A stretch of DNA of 64,000 bases, taken from Ancylobacter crimeensis (GTDB lineage Bacteria > Pseudomonadota > Alphaproteobacteria > Rhizobiales > Xanthobacteraceae). The translations under genes and the position numbers were made by a program. This document shows positions 1 to 7,701 of this stretch, one piece after another. A model generated the notes under the pieces. That model searched no databases and was not told the DNA's origin. It saw only the letters and a program-made list of their open reading frames with translations. The stretch spans positions 1 through 64,000 of the forward strand of contig NZ_JALKCH010000010.1 in assembly GCF_023016805.1 (NCBI RefSeq). Reading direction: 5' to 3'. The first letter of the stretch is position 1, and every line of letters begins with the position of its first letter.

Positions 1-47
1 AGGCGGGACGAGTGAGGGAAGGATGGCGCGAGGGGGGGCATATGTCA

Positions 48-61
48 AGGAATATATTCCT
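48..61. promoter_or_regulatory. 14-bp perfect palindrome
   Basis: The sequence AGGAATATATTCCT is a perfect inverted repeat and forms an A/T-rich island in otherwise very GC-rich DNA. It could be an operator for a dimeric regulator or part of a promoter for a gene outside the window. Nothing downstream identifies the regulator, so this is only a structural observation. Confidence 0.35.
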
Positions 62-475
62 CACACATCAATGCCCGACTGTGGAAAGGCGGCAGACCTG
101 CGCCCGCAGCCCGATGCGATCGCGGCTCATCCGTTCTCCCGGCCGCAGCCGCAATCGCGAGGCGGGATCAGGTACGGCCGGGGGGCTTGTCTGGAGAACC
201 GGACGAGCCGCGGTGCTGGTTCCCGAAGGTCCATGCGATCCCGGCTCGGCCCTGCGCGCCGGCCGGGATGACGGCGGGTGGTGAGGGAGGACGACCGTGA
301 TCGGGGAGTGCGTTTGGGAAGGGACGTCCGGAGATTGTGCGTCCGGGTTGGACCTTCGGATCGCCCGTCATCCTGACCGCAGCCGCAGCAGCAGCCGGGA
401 TCGATGCGTCGATCGGGGGCGGCGATGGAAGGGGCGGGATTGCTCCCGATGGGGTGATCGGCGACCATGGTCCCC

Positions 476-543
476 AAGCTGGGATGCTTCCCGAAGCTGG
501 GATGCCACCAAAAGGCCGGATATCCCCCAAAAAGGTCGGGATG
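476..543. repeat. Degenerate 18-bp tandem repeat
   Basis: Four related units begin at 476, 494, 512 and 532. The first two share AAGCTGGGATG exactly, and the third and fourth are degenerate (AAGGCCGGATA and AAGGTCGGGATG). They lie in about 745 bases before the extensin-like gene. Several frames are open across this stretch, but I see no convincing protein in them, and apart from these repeats and the palindrome near base 50 I see nothing else in 1-745. The period is a multiple of three, so a remnant of coding sequence cannot be excluded. Confidence 0.5.
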
Positions 544-745
544 TCTCCGATCCCGGCTCGATCCCGGCCCCGCGTTCCGCCTGGAATTTCGGTGCGTGGC
601 CGGGGCGGGTGGACATCGCGACCGGTGGCGATCGGCCTCGCATTCCACTTGCATGGCCGGCAGGATAGCTGTCAGGGCCGCGTCCTTCGTTCTTTCCTCG
701 ACCGGCTTAACCCGGTGTCAACCAAGTCGCGCCATTCTCCCTTTC

Positions 746-1960
746 ATGACGCGCGGCGTATCCTGGTTTATCGTAGCCCCGCTCGTCCTTCTGGGGCTCT
801 CCGCCTGCCGGTTCTCGCTGTTCGAACAGCGGGAAGCCTGGCGCTCGGAGGCCGAGGAACGGTGTCTGGCGGAGGGTCTGGTGAGGCCCTCCGCCTACAC
901 CGTCCCGATGCGGGAGATCGACGGGGCTGGCACCTGCGGCATGGATCACCCCTTCAAGGTGCTGGGGGTGGACCAGGGCCGCGTGCAGGTGACGCCCGCC
1001 GCGACACTCGCCTGCCCCGCCACCGCCGCGGTCGACCGCTGGGTAACCGACACGGTGCAGCCCGCCGCCATGGCGTGGTTCGGCCAGCCGGTGGTGCAGA
1101 TCAAGCAGATGTCCTCCTATTCCTGCCGCAACATGAATGGCGCGGCGACCGGCAAGACCTCCGAACATGCCTATGGCAATGCGCTCGATGTCGGCGGTTT
1201 CGTGCTGGCCGACGGGCGGCAGGTCATCGTCCAGACCGGCTGGAAGGGCGCAGTCGACGAGCAGGGCTTCCTGCGCACCGTGCAGGCAACCGCCTGCGAG
1301 CGCTTCACCACCGTGCTGGCGCCGGGCTCGAACATCTATCATTACAACCACATCCATGTGGACCTGATGCGCCACAAGGGCAGCAGCATCTGCAAGCCCG
1401 GGCCGGTGATGCCGCGCCCGCCCATGATCGCGGCGCCGATGACGCCGCCTGCGGGTTCCGGGATGCCCGTTCCGCTCCCGGCGGCCGCCACCATGGGCGC
1501 GCCCGTGCGGCAGCAGGCGCAGCCTTATCCCGGCGGCCCCGCCGAGATTCCGCCCGGCGATGGCGACGATTCCGATATTGGAGCGCAGCCCTCCTACGGC
1601 GCGCCGCCGCCGCCCCAGCCCACCTACAGCGCGCCGGCTGCGCAGGGCTATCCGCCCGCGCCCAACGCTCCGGCAACCGGCTATCCCGCACGCAACCCCT
1701 ATCCGCCGGCGGGAGGCTATGTGCCGCCGAAGCAGGCGCCTGCCCCCGCCGTGCGCCCGATGCCGAACGGCGTGCCGCTGCCGCCCTCGGGCATTCCGAT
1801 GGTGCGCCGCCAGCCGACCGATCCGCTGGTGACCGGCTCGGTCGCCGCAAACAGGACGCGCAGCTATGCGCAGGAATCGCCGGCGGAGCGGCCGGCGCGC
1901 AAGCCGTGGAGCTTCATCACCCCGATCGAGCCGCCGAGCGCGGTGGCGGGCGAGGACTGA
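746..1960 (+). CDS. Extensin-like family lipoprotein (M15-peptidase-like fold)
   Basis: A 404-residue protein of the bacterial extensin-like family. The N-terminus has a hydrophobic stretch ending in the lipobox LSAC, with Cys21 as the probable lipidated residue, so it is likely an envelope lipoprotein. The central domain carries the pattern S-x-H-x-x-G-x-A-x-D (SEHAYGNALD, about residue 139) followed by HYNHIHVD (about 199-206). These match the zinc-ligand arrangement of D,D-carboxypeptidase (M15/VanY-like) enzymes, so a cell-wall peptidase role is plausible but inferred. The last 170 residues are a Pro/Ala/Tyr-rich low-complexity tail. The ATG at 746 is chosen because it gives the lipoprotein signal; longer in-frame starts add only low-complexity sequence. 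It converges on the dapB-like gene with 7 bases between stops. Confidence 0.8.
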   Translation: MTRGVSWFIVAPLVLLGLSACRFSLFEQREAWRSEAEERCLAEGLVRPSAYTVPMREIDGAGTCGMDHPFKVLGVDQGRVQVTPAATLACPATAAVDRWVTDTVQPAAMAWFGQPVVQIKQMSSYSCRNMNGAATGKTSEHAYGNALDVGGFVLADGRQVIVQTGWKGAVDEQGFLRTVQATACERFTTVLAPGSNIYHYNHIHVDLMRHKGSSICKPGPVMPRPPMIAAPMTPPAGSGMPVPLPAAATMGAPVRQQAQPYPGGPAEIPPGDGDDSDIGAQPSYGAPPPPQPTYSAPAAQGYPPAPNAPATGYPARNPYPPAGGYVPPKQAPAPAVRPMPNGVPLPPSGIPMVRRQPTDPLVTGSVAANRTRSYAQESPAERPARKPWSFITPIEPPSAVAGED

Positions 1961-1967
1961 GCGCCGC

Positions 1968-2777
1968 TCAGTCGAGCACGCTGTCGAGCCCCCGCTTCAC
2001 CCCGGCCCAGCCGGAGACCCGGCGTGCCGCGAGCAGAGTGCCGGCGACATAAGGTGTCGCCGACGCACCGGCATCGTGGCGGATGAGGAGGCGCTCGTCC
2101 GGCGCACCGAGGATCGCCTCGATCGAGAACACGAAGGACGGCATCCGCACCGAATGCACGCGCACCTCGCGCGCGCCTTCGCCGACCCCGCCGCCGCGGC
2201 ATTCCTTCAGGCCGACGACCTCGTCCACCGGCACGCTGGTGGCCGGGCGGCGGATGTCGGACAGCGCCTCGGCCAGCTCGCGGGCGGAGCCGGAGGGCGC
2301 GTCGGGCTTGCCCTCGAAGGCGTAGTCGATGACCTCGACGTCATCGACATATTTCGCCGCCTCAAGAGCGAAGCGCTTCATCAGCGTGGCGGTGATCGAG
2401 TAATTGCCCGCGGCATGGACGCCGAGGCCCTTTTCGCGGGCACGGGCGTCGATCTCGGCATAATCCGCTGCGTCGAGACCGGAGGTGCCGACCACGACAT
2501 GGAGCCCGGCATCGAGGCCGGCGAGGACGTGGGCTTTCGCGAGATCGGCGCGGGTGTAGTCGATCAGCACGTCGGCCGGGACCTTCAGGGCCTCATCGAG
2601 GCTGCCGGAGATGAGGAGGCCGGCGGGCGCGCCGCCCAGCGCCTCGCCGATGTCGCGCCCGGCGGCGGTGCGGGCCACGGCGGCGACGAGGGTGAGGTCC
2701 GGCGCGGCGAGGATGGCGCGGGCGAGCGCGGCGCCGGTCCAGCCGGTGGCGCCGGACAGAATGATGCGAAGGGTCAT
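1968..2777 (-). CDS. DapB-family 4-hydroxy-tetrahydrodipicolinate reductase-like protein
   Basis: A 269-residue protein with the two-domain layout of dihydrodipicolinate reductase: an N-terminal NAD(P)-binding Rossmann motif G-A-T-G-W-T-G (residues 9-15), VVGTSG (95-100), and the hallmark K-P-D-A-P-S-G (157-163). In canonical DapB the segment before that lysine reads E-x-H-H-x-x-K and supplies the catalytic histidine (His159 in E. coli). Here it reads D-Y-A-F-E-G-K, so both histidines are missing while the lysine is kept. The glycine motif also lacks the usual R-M-G. It may therefore be a paralogue with another substrate or altered catalysis, and I withhold the dapB symbol. ATG at 2777 is preferred over an upstream in-frame start that would add an Arg-rich stretch. 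Confidence 0.7.
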   Translation of the reverse strand: MTLRIILSGATGWTGAALARAILAAPDLTLVAAVARTAAGRDIGEALGGAPAGLLISGSLDEALKVPADVLIDYTRADLAKAHVLAGLDAGLHVVVGTSGLDAADYAEIDARAREKGLGVHAAGNYSITATLMKRFALEAAKYVDDVEVIDYAFEGKPDAPSGSARELAEALSDIRRPATSVPVDEVVGLKECRGGGVGEGAREVRVHSVRMPSFVFSIEAILGAPDERLLIRHDAGASATPYVAGTLLAARRVSGWAGVKRGLDSVLD

Positions 2778-3092
2778 GGGAGTTCCTCGTGGCGGGCCGT
2801 CTCGTCGGCATCTGCGCGTTGCAGCGGTCCGGTCACGTTGCAACGGACGTGCCGGGCGTCGCCAGGGCGCGCATCATCGGCCCGGCACATCCGTCAGGCC
2901 GTCAGGCACGGCCGAGACCGGGCAGCCACATCTTTTCGACGTGCCGGCGATTCCGGCTCCGGGGATGGCGCGAGGCGGAGGCGCCGACCACGTTCTTAGT
3001 CGGCAAAGATACCGCTCAATCGAGTCGACCCCGAATGGGGTTCGTCCGGACGGCGGTCGCGCGGAAGCGCTTGCCCGGCCGGGATGCGGAGA

Positions 3093-3478
3093 GGTGCCAG
3101 CCGGCCTGTAAGCCGGGTTTTGTAGGGCGGGATCGCTCCCGCGTGACGGCCATTCCTCTGGGACGCCAATTGCTTGGCGCCTCGAGCAGTCAACCCGGGC
3201 GGCTGTCCGAAGACGGGACCTGAAGCGTAAGCTTCGCGCCACCCCTATACGACTTTGCTCCCGGTGGGGTTTGCCGTGCCGCTTCCGTTGCCGGCCGCGC
3301 GGTGCGCTCTTACCGCACCGTTTCACCCTTGCCGCGGGCGGACCCGCGGCGGTCTGATTTCTGTGGCACTTTCCCTAGGGTTACCCCCGCCGGACGTTAT
3401 CCGGCACCGTGTCTCCGTGGAGCCCGGACTTTCCTCGGCGCCCGGTAGGGCGACGCGGCCGTCCGGCCGGCTGGCGGG
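3093..3478 (-). ncRNA. rnpB: RNase P RNA (bacterial type A)
   Basis: Catalytic RNA of RNase P, which trims the 5' leader of tRNA precursors. Read on the minus strand, the P4 core GAGGAAAGTCCGGGCTCC lies near 3419-3436, followed by the ACGGTGCC and GGGTAACCCTAGGGAAAGTGCCACAGA region. The 3' end carries the AAACCCGGCTTACAGG motif near 3105-3120. Ends were set from helix P1: GCCAGCCGGCC near 3466-3476 can pair with GGCCGGCUGGC near 3095-3105. The length of about 385 nt fits the alphaproteobacterial type. Ends are accurate to within some ten bases. The stretch between it and the dapB-like gene (2778-3092) contains nothing I can recognise. Confidence 0.93.
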
Positions 3479-3564
3479 CGAGCAATGGGCGAGATGGCCC
3501 GCGGCGTCAAGCCCGTGAACGCCGCCGGCGGGCCCGCGCCTGTGCAAGGCGGGGATGGGATGCC

Positions 3565-4107
3565 TCAGTTCGCGGCCATGATGGTGCGTGCCTTGGCGCA
3601 ATAGGCGCGGGCGGCGCCGGACATGCGGGTGGCGCCGTGGCCGCCCTGGTAGCGCATGACGGTGCCGCAGGTGTCACCGCCGGCCAGGCGATAGGCCCCG
3701 GCGAGGTAGCGCATGCCCCAGCGGATGTTGGTGGCGGGTTCGTAAAGCGCCTTGCGGGTGCCGCGATAGCCCATGCCGCGCGCGGTCGGCGCCTTGATCT
3801 GCATGAGGCCGACCTCGCCGGCCGAACCGGTCATGCGCGGGTTCCAGCCGCTTTCGATGCGTACCACGGCGCGGGCGAGGGCGACGGGCACCCCATTGGC
3901 GCGCGCCTCGCGTGCGACGATCGCCTCGACGGAGGAGCCGGTCGCGGCTTTGGCCGAGGTGTCGGGTTGTTTGCTGTCGTCATCGCTGATCTGATTGACG
4001 GGCATGCGTGTATTTGGCGTTTCTGATTTCGCGAAAGCGATGTTTCCTCCCAGCAGGATGAAGAAAAGTGCCGCAAGGAAAGAAGAACCGGAAATCTTTA
4101 ACGTCAT
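3565..4107 (-). CDS. Secreted lytic transglycosylase (SLT domain)
   Basis: A 180-residue protein with a cleavable-looking signal peptide (hydrophobic residues 9-26) and a short polar linker, then a soluble lytic transglycosylase domain. The catalytic glutamate is in the R-I-E-S-G-W-N-P motif (Glu85), followed by G-E-V-G-L-M-Q-I (about 96-103) and the N-I-x-W-G-x-x-Y-L motif, all typical of goose-lysozyme-like family 1 enzymes. It should cleave peptidoglycan glycan strands, forming 1,6-anhydromuramyl ends, in the periplasm. It is one of the smaller family members, essentially a bare catalytic domain. It reads towards rnpB, 86 bases away, and is next to the amidase gene, so two wall-degrading enzymes lie side by side just upstream of the dcw cluster. 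Confidence 0.85.
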   Translation of the reverse strand: MTLKISGSSFLAALFFILLGGNIAFAKSETPNTRMPVNQISDDDSKQPDTSAKAATGSSVEAIVAREARANGVPVALARAVVRIESGWNPRMTGSAGEVGLMQIKAPTARGMGYRGTRKALYEPATNIRWGMRYLAGAYRLAGGDTCGTVMRYQGGHGATRMSGAARAYCAKARTIMAAN

Positions 4108-4229
4108 TCGGGGGTAGGCCTTCGAGCTGTTGGTCCGATAGGCCGGCTTTTGATCGTCTCACCGTGGCTCGAATGAGGCTCGATTTGGTGCGTATCCGGG
4201 AAATACGATGGCACGCCACGTCGGAAGGG

Positions 4230-4245
4230 TTAGGAGAAGGTTAAC
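4230..4245. promoter_or_regulatory. CtrA-like box (TTAG-N7-TTAAC)
   Basis: The sequence TTAG, seven bases, TTAAC differs at one position from the alphaproteobacterial CtrA consensus TTAA-N7-TTAAC. It lies upstream of the minus-strand transglycosylase gene (start 4107). CtrA control of wall hydrolases would make sense, but a single near-match in 218 bases of spacer is weak evidence. Confidence 0.25.
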
Positions 4246-4325
4246 CATGCAGGGCGGAACGGCCTGTCCGCGACGTCAGCGATTCCGCATGGGCCAACTC
4301 CGGCCGGGCCTGTCACCGGCTGTTT

Positions 4326-5129
4326 TCAGCCCTCCGCCCCAACGTCCGCACCCCGGCTGCGGCAAAGGCGATAGAGCGTCGCCAGGGTGGAGACGTCGGC
4401 GATGCCGTCGACGCGCGCGCGGCGGAAATGGCGCTGGAAGGCGGTGACGACCTCTTCGGTCCGGGCGCAGAAGGAGCCGTTCACCGGCACGTCATAGCCA
4501 TAGAAGGCGAGCATGGCCTGCAGCGCCTCGATCGGCTGGCCGTGCTCGCCGCGCATGAAATAGCGTCCGTCGCTGGCCGGTTCCTCCGCGACCAGATGGC
4601 CGACGCCGTGTCGGTGCAGCACTTCCCACGGGAAGATCTCGCCGGGATCCTGCTTGCGTCCCGGCGCGACGTCGGAATGGGCGAGCACGCGCTCCGGCGC
4701 GATCCTCCGGCGGATCACGATGTCGACGGCCAGCGCCGTCACCGCCTCGATCTGCCGGTCGGGAAAAGGCGGTGCGCCGAAATCATGGCCTGGATTGGCG
4801 ATCTCGATGCCGATGGACAGGGAATTGATGTCCCGCGCGCCGGCCCAGCAGGAGGCCCCGGCATGCCAGGCCCGCCGTGCTTCCGGCACGAGCTGGAGAA
4901 TGGTGCCGTCCTCCCGTACCACGTAATGCGCGGAGACCTGCCGTTCGGGATCGCGCAGCCAGGCGATGGCCTCGTCGGTCGATTCCATGCCGGTGTAGTG
5001 CAGCACCAGCATATCCGGCCCCTCCACGCCGAGGCGCGCGCCGTGATTGGGCGAAGGCAGGATAGCGGACACCATCCGGCTGTCGGCCGGAAAGGCGGAA
5101 GCGGGGGCGGCGGGATCGGACGACGGCAT
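4326..5129 (-). CDS. N-acetylmuramoyl-L-alanine amidase (Amidase_2, AmiD/AmpD-like)
   Basis: A 267-residue zinc amidase that should cut the bond between N-acetylmuramic acid and the stem peptide. The Amidase_2 domain spans roughly residues 20-185. Zinc ligands fit His44 in L-V-L-H-Y-T-G, His151 in V-L-A-H-S-D-V-A-P-G-R-K and the Asp in K-Q-D-P-G; S-A-H-Y-V-V is the conserved second-strand motif. Residues about 195-262 resemble a peptidoglycan-binding domain (G-Q-P-I-E-A-L-Q-A-M-L, Y-G-Y-D-V). No convincing signal peptide is seen from the ATG at 5129, so it may be cytosolic (AmpD-like, recycling) or exported by another route. An upstream TTG start would add 22 mostly polar residues. It is divergent from mraZ. 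Confidence 0.85.
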   Translation of the reverse strand: MPSSDPAAPASAFPADSRMVSAILPSPNHGARLGVEGPDMLVLHYTGMESTDEAIAWLRDPERQVSAHYVVREDGTILQLVPEARRAWHAGASCWAGARDINSLSIGIEIANPGHDFGAPPFPDRQIEAVTALAVDIVIRRRIAPERVLAHSDVAPGRKQDPGEIFPWEVLHRHGVGHLVAEEPASDGRYFMRGEHGQPIEALQAMLAFYGYDVPVNGSFCARTEEVVTAFQRHFRRARVDGIADVSTLATLYRLCRSRGADVGAEG

Positions 5130-5299
5130 GGGTGGCTCACTGCCGGAGGGACGGGTGCGTTGGGAACGGACAGGATAGCGAAATCCCTGCCGCAACGGGC
5201 GGCTGGCCGGCGACGGCGGGGGATAAAGCGGACCTGCCCCAGCGGCGGCGCGGCATCGGGCGCGATGCGGCGGCGGCCGGCGCCCGGTTCAACCGAATC

Positions 5300-5320
5300 T
5301 TAAGGTTCAGAGAGCGTTAA
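5300..5320. promoter_or_regulatory. TTAA-N13-TTAA motif upstream of mraZ
   Basis: Two TTAA half-sites are separated by 13 bases in the 387-base spacer between the divergent amidase and mraZ genes, next to a GAATC (a GANTC, CcrM-type methylation site). The same TTAA-N13-TTAA spacing recurs upstream of ftsW. It does not match the 7-base spacing of the CtrA consensus; its meaning is unknown. Confidence 0.25.
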
Positions 5321-5382
5321 TGCGGACAGTTGGCGAGGGATTCGGGGCGCATGGCGCAACGGCATCTCCGCTCGTGATTTCA

Positions 5383-5411
5383 TTGACGCCCATCATATCC
5401 CATGGTATCCC
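5383..5411 (+). promoter_or_regulatory. Candidate dcw promoter (TTGACG-N17-TATCCC)
   Basis: A sigma-70-like promoter: -35 TTGACG at 5383-5388, a 17-base spacer, and -10 TATCCC at 5406-5411. It would give a 5' leader of about 100 bases before mraZ. The MraZ boxes occupy the spacer and the -10, which is the expected position for repression by MraZ. Confidence 0.55.
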
Positions 5412-5421
5412 AATTCATCCC
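5389..5421. promoter_or_regulatory. MraZ operator: four boxes at 10-bp spacing
   Basis: CCC triplets at 5389, 5399, 5409 and 5419 are each preceded by GC or AT and followed by A or G, so the other strand reads GGGAT or TGGGC boxes exactly one helical turn apart. This matches the MraZ target known from E. coli, TGGGN repeats separated by 5 bases, lying upstream of mraZ itself. MraZ would autoregulate the dcw operon from here. Confidence 0.75.
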
Positions 5422-5516
5422 GTTTCATGAGTTCGAACGACAGGGCAGGGCGCTCCCGGCGGCCGGTCTGCGCGCGAATCATGCCGGGTCCATGAGGGGG
5501 GAGAACCGGCCGCGCG

Positions 5517-5975
5517 ATGGATCGCTTCGTCTCGACCTATCAGGCACGGCTGGATGCAAAGGGGCGCATCTCCGTTCCGGCCGGCTGGCGCGCGCTGATC
5601 GCACGCGACGGGCTGGAGCACCTGTATTGCCACCCGGCGCTGGACCTTCCGGCGCTGGAGGCCGGCGGACAGGCGCTGATGGCGGGAATCGACGCGCTGG
5701 TGGAACGCTATCCTCCCTATTCGCAGGCCCGCGAGGAGCTCGCTTCGGCGCTCTATGGCGGCATCGAGACGCTGAAGATGGACCCCGAGGGGCGCGTCAT
5801 CCTCAGCGAGCGGCTCAGGGCCCATGCCGCGATCCGGGACGAGATCGCGCTGGTGGGGCTGGGGCGGAGTTTTCGGATCTGGGAGCCGGAACGCTTCCGG
5901 GCCTATCTGGCGGAGGCCACCGCCAAGGTACGTGCCCTGAGGCAGACGCAAGGCGACCAGCAGGCGACGCGGTAG
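5517..5975 (+). CDS. mraZ: Division/cell wall cluster transcriptional repressor MraZ
   Basis: A 152-residue protein and the first gene of the dcw cluster. MraZ forms ring-like oligomers of SpoVT-AbrB-type swapped-hairpin domains and binds repeated TGGGN boxes in its own promoter. Two such halves are visible: the first with [14 protein letters not shown] (about residues 8-21), the second with [12 protein letters not shown] (about 85-96). Both keep the family signature D-x-x-G-R-[IV]. A purine-rich GAGGGGGGAGAA precedes the start by about 10 bases. It is separated from rsmH by 20 bases and is almost certainly cotranscribed with it. Confidence 0.95.
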   Translation: MDRFVSTYQARLDAKGRISVPAGWRALIARDGLEHLYCHPALDLPALEAGGQALMAGIDALVERYPPYSQAREELASALYGGIETLKMDPEGRVILSERLRAHAAIRDEIALVGLGRSFRIWEPERFRAYLAEATAKVRALRQTQGDQQATR

Positions 5976-5995
5976 GCCCGCGCAAAGGAGGCAGG

Positions 5996-7024
5996 ATGGC
6001 GGGTCGCGGTGATCCGGAAACGGAAACCGCCGGCGGACCGGCCCGACATCTGCCGGTGATGCTGCGGGAAGTCGTCGCCCATCTGGCGCCGAAGGATGAC
6101 GCGACCTATGTCGACGGCACCTTCGGCGCCGGAGGCTATTCGCGCGCCATCCTGGAGGCGGCGCGGTGCCGGGTCATCGGCATCGACCGCGACCCCACCG
6201 CCATCGCGGGCGCGGGCGGGCTGGTGCTGGCCTGGCCGGAGCGGCTGGTGGTGGTGGAGGACGAGTTCGCCCATCTCGACCAGGTGGCCGCCATGCAGGG
6301 CGCGCCGCAGGTCGACGGCGTGGTGCTCGACATCGGCGTGTCCTCCATGCAGCTCGACCAGGGTGAACGCGGCTTCTCCTTCCGCCGCGAAGGCCCGCTC
6401 GACATGCGCATGGCGCGGTCCGGGCTTTCAGCCGCCGATCTGGTGAACGCCCTGCCCGAGGCGGAACTCGCCAATCTCATCTACCGCTTCGGCGAAGAGC
6501 GGCAGTCGCGCAACATCGCCCGCGCCATCGTCAAGGCGCGGGCCGACGCGCCGGTCACCACGACGCTCCGGCTCGCCGAGATCGTGGCGGGCGTGGTGTG
6601 GGCCAAGCCCCACGAGCCGCACCCCGCCACCCGCACCTTCCAGGCGCTGCGCATCGCGGTGAATGACGAGCTCGGCCAGCTCGCCCGGGCGCTGGGCGCC
6701 GCCGAGCGGGTGCTGAAGCCCGGCGGGCGGCTGGTGGTCGTGACCTTCCATTCGCTGGAAGACCGCATCGTGAAGAACTTCCTCAATGCCCGGGCGAAAC
6801 CCGCGGCGGGCTCGCGCCATCTGCCGGCGGTGAAGCAGGAGCCGCCGAGCTTCCGCCTCGTCGCGCGCGGGGCGGTGGAGCCGTCGGAGGCGGAGATCGC
6901 GGCCAATCCGCGGGCCCGTTCCGCCAAGCTGCGCGCCGCCGAGCGGCTCGACGTTCCCGCGCGCGACATCGCCGATCTCGCCGCACTGCTGCCGCCACTC
7001 CCCGATCCCGACGCCCGGCGCTGA
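5996..7024 (+). CDS. rsmH: 16S rRNA (cytosine(1402)-N(4))-methyltransferase
   Basis: RsmH (MraW) uses S-adenosylmethionine to methylate the N4 of C1402 in the 16S rRNA P site. The 342-residue length is usual. Visible motifs are H-L-P-V-M-L-R-E-V (near residue 19), the SAM-binding [12 protein letters not shown] (about 39-50), I-G-I-D-R-D-P (about 61), [13 protein letters not shown] (about 110) and [14 protein letters not shown] (about 250). ATG at 5996 is chosen because AAAGGAGG lies 7 bases upstream and the Rossmann domain starts shortly after; the reading frame is open further upstream but overlaps mraZ. Confidence 0.97.
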   Translation: MAGRGDPETETAGGPARHLPVMLREVVAHLAPKDDATYVDGTFGAGGYSRAILEAARCRVIGIDRDPTAIAGAGGLVLAWPERLVVVEDEFAHLDQVAAMQGAPQVDGVVLDIGVSSMQLDQGERGFSFRREGPLDMRMARSGLSAADLVNALPEAELANLIYRFGEERQSRNIARAIVKARADAPVTTTLRLAEIVAGVVWAKPHEPHPATRTFQALRIAVNDELGQLARALGAAERVLKPGGRLVVVTFHSLEDRIVKNFLNARAKPAAGSRHLPAVKQEPPSFRLVARGAVEPSEAEIAANPRARSAKLRAAERLDVPARDIADLAALLPPLPDPDARR

Positions 7025-7034
7025 GGTTCGAACC

Positions 7035-7685
7035 ATGTTCCGCATCCTCAACTTCGTCTCCGTCCTCGCGCTGCTCGCGGCGGCCGGCGCGGTCTATCAG
7101 GTGAAATATTCCTCGGCCTCCGAGGCGCAGAAGATCGCCAAGCTGCGCGACGACATCCGCGCCGAGCGGGACCGCATCGCCATCCTCAACGCCGAATGGG
7201 CCCGGCGCACCGCGCCGGATCGCATCCAGTCGCTGGCCGAGCACCACCTCGACATGCAGTCGCTCGATGTCGACCACATCGACACGCTGGACAAGCTGCC
7301 GGCCAAGACCGAGCACAGCGACGATGCCCTCGGCGGCATGATCGAGGCGCTGTCCGACGGGCCTATGGCGACCAGTTCCATCGGCAAGCTGCTGGCGGCC
7401 GACAAGGGTGCGGACAAGCCGCTGGCCTCCGGCGCGCATGTCGTCCGCCCCTCAGCCCCCATCATGGCGCAGCCGGTCGCGACCGCCCCGCTCGCGGTGC
7501 GTCCAACCCCCGCCCGTGCCGTGCCCGGCGCGCCGCTGCCGCTGTCCGCGCTGCCGTCCGCCGGGGTGATGGGCTCGGCCGGCAATGGCCTTCCGATTCC
7601 GGCGCCCGCCGGGCGCGCGCCGCTGGTGAGCGCGCCCGTGACCTCCGCGGTGCCGCTGCTTCCGCCCGGCATGATCGGCAACTGA
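7035..7685 (+). CDS. ftsL: Cell division protein FtsL with long C-terminal tail
   Basis: FtsL is a bitopic divisome protein that pairs with FtsB and FtsQ and helps activate FtsWI. The first 110 residues fit the family: a short N-terminus, one transmembrane helix (about residues 5-22), and a periplasmic coiled coil (K-I-A-K-L-R-D-D-I-R-A-E-R-D-R-I, about 35-55) followed by the W-A-R-R-T-A-P-D-R-I-Q motif. At 216 residues it is about twice the usual 85-130. The extra 100 residues are Pro/Ala-rich and look disordered. Position between rsmH and ftsI, with 10- and 16-base spacers, confirms the call. Confidence 0.9.
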   Translation: MFRILNFVSVLALLAAAGAVYQVKYSSASEAQKIAKLRDDIRAERDRIAILNAEWARRTAPDRIQSLAEHHLDMQSLDVDHIDTLDKLPAKTEHSDDALGGMIEALSDGPMATSSIGKLLAADKGADKPLASGAHVVRPSAPIMAQPVATAPLAVRPTPARAVPGAPLPLSALPSAGVMGSAGNGLPIPAPAGRAPLVSAPVTSAVPLLPPGMIGN

Positions 7686-7701
7686 GCGAGGGGATCGCGT
7701 G

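Noticed and set aside
337-2052. A 571-codon plus-strand frame overlapping the extensin-like gene
   Set aside because: The overlapping frame at 746-1960 encodes a recognisable lipoprotein domain; this one is Arg/Ala-rich and matches nothing.
5402-5995. Upstream extension of the rsmH frame through mraZ
   Set aside because: The frame is open only by composition. MraZ is encoded in another frame there, and the rsmH ATG at 5996 has an excellent ribosome site.
7029-7040. GGTTCGAACC resembling a tRNA T-arm
   Set aside because: It lies in the 10-base rsmH-ftsL spacer with no acceptor or anticodon arms around it.
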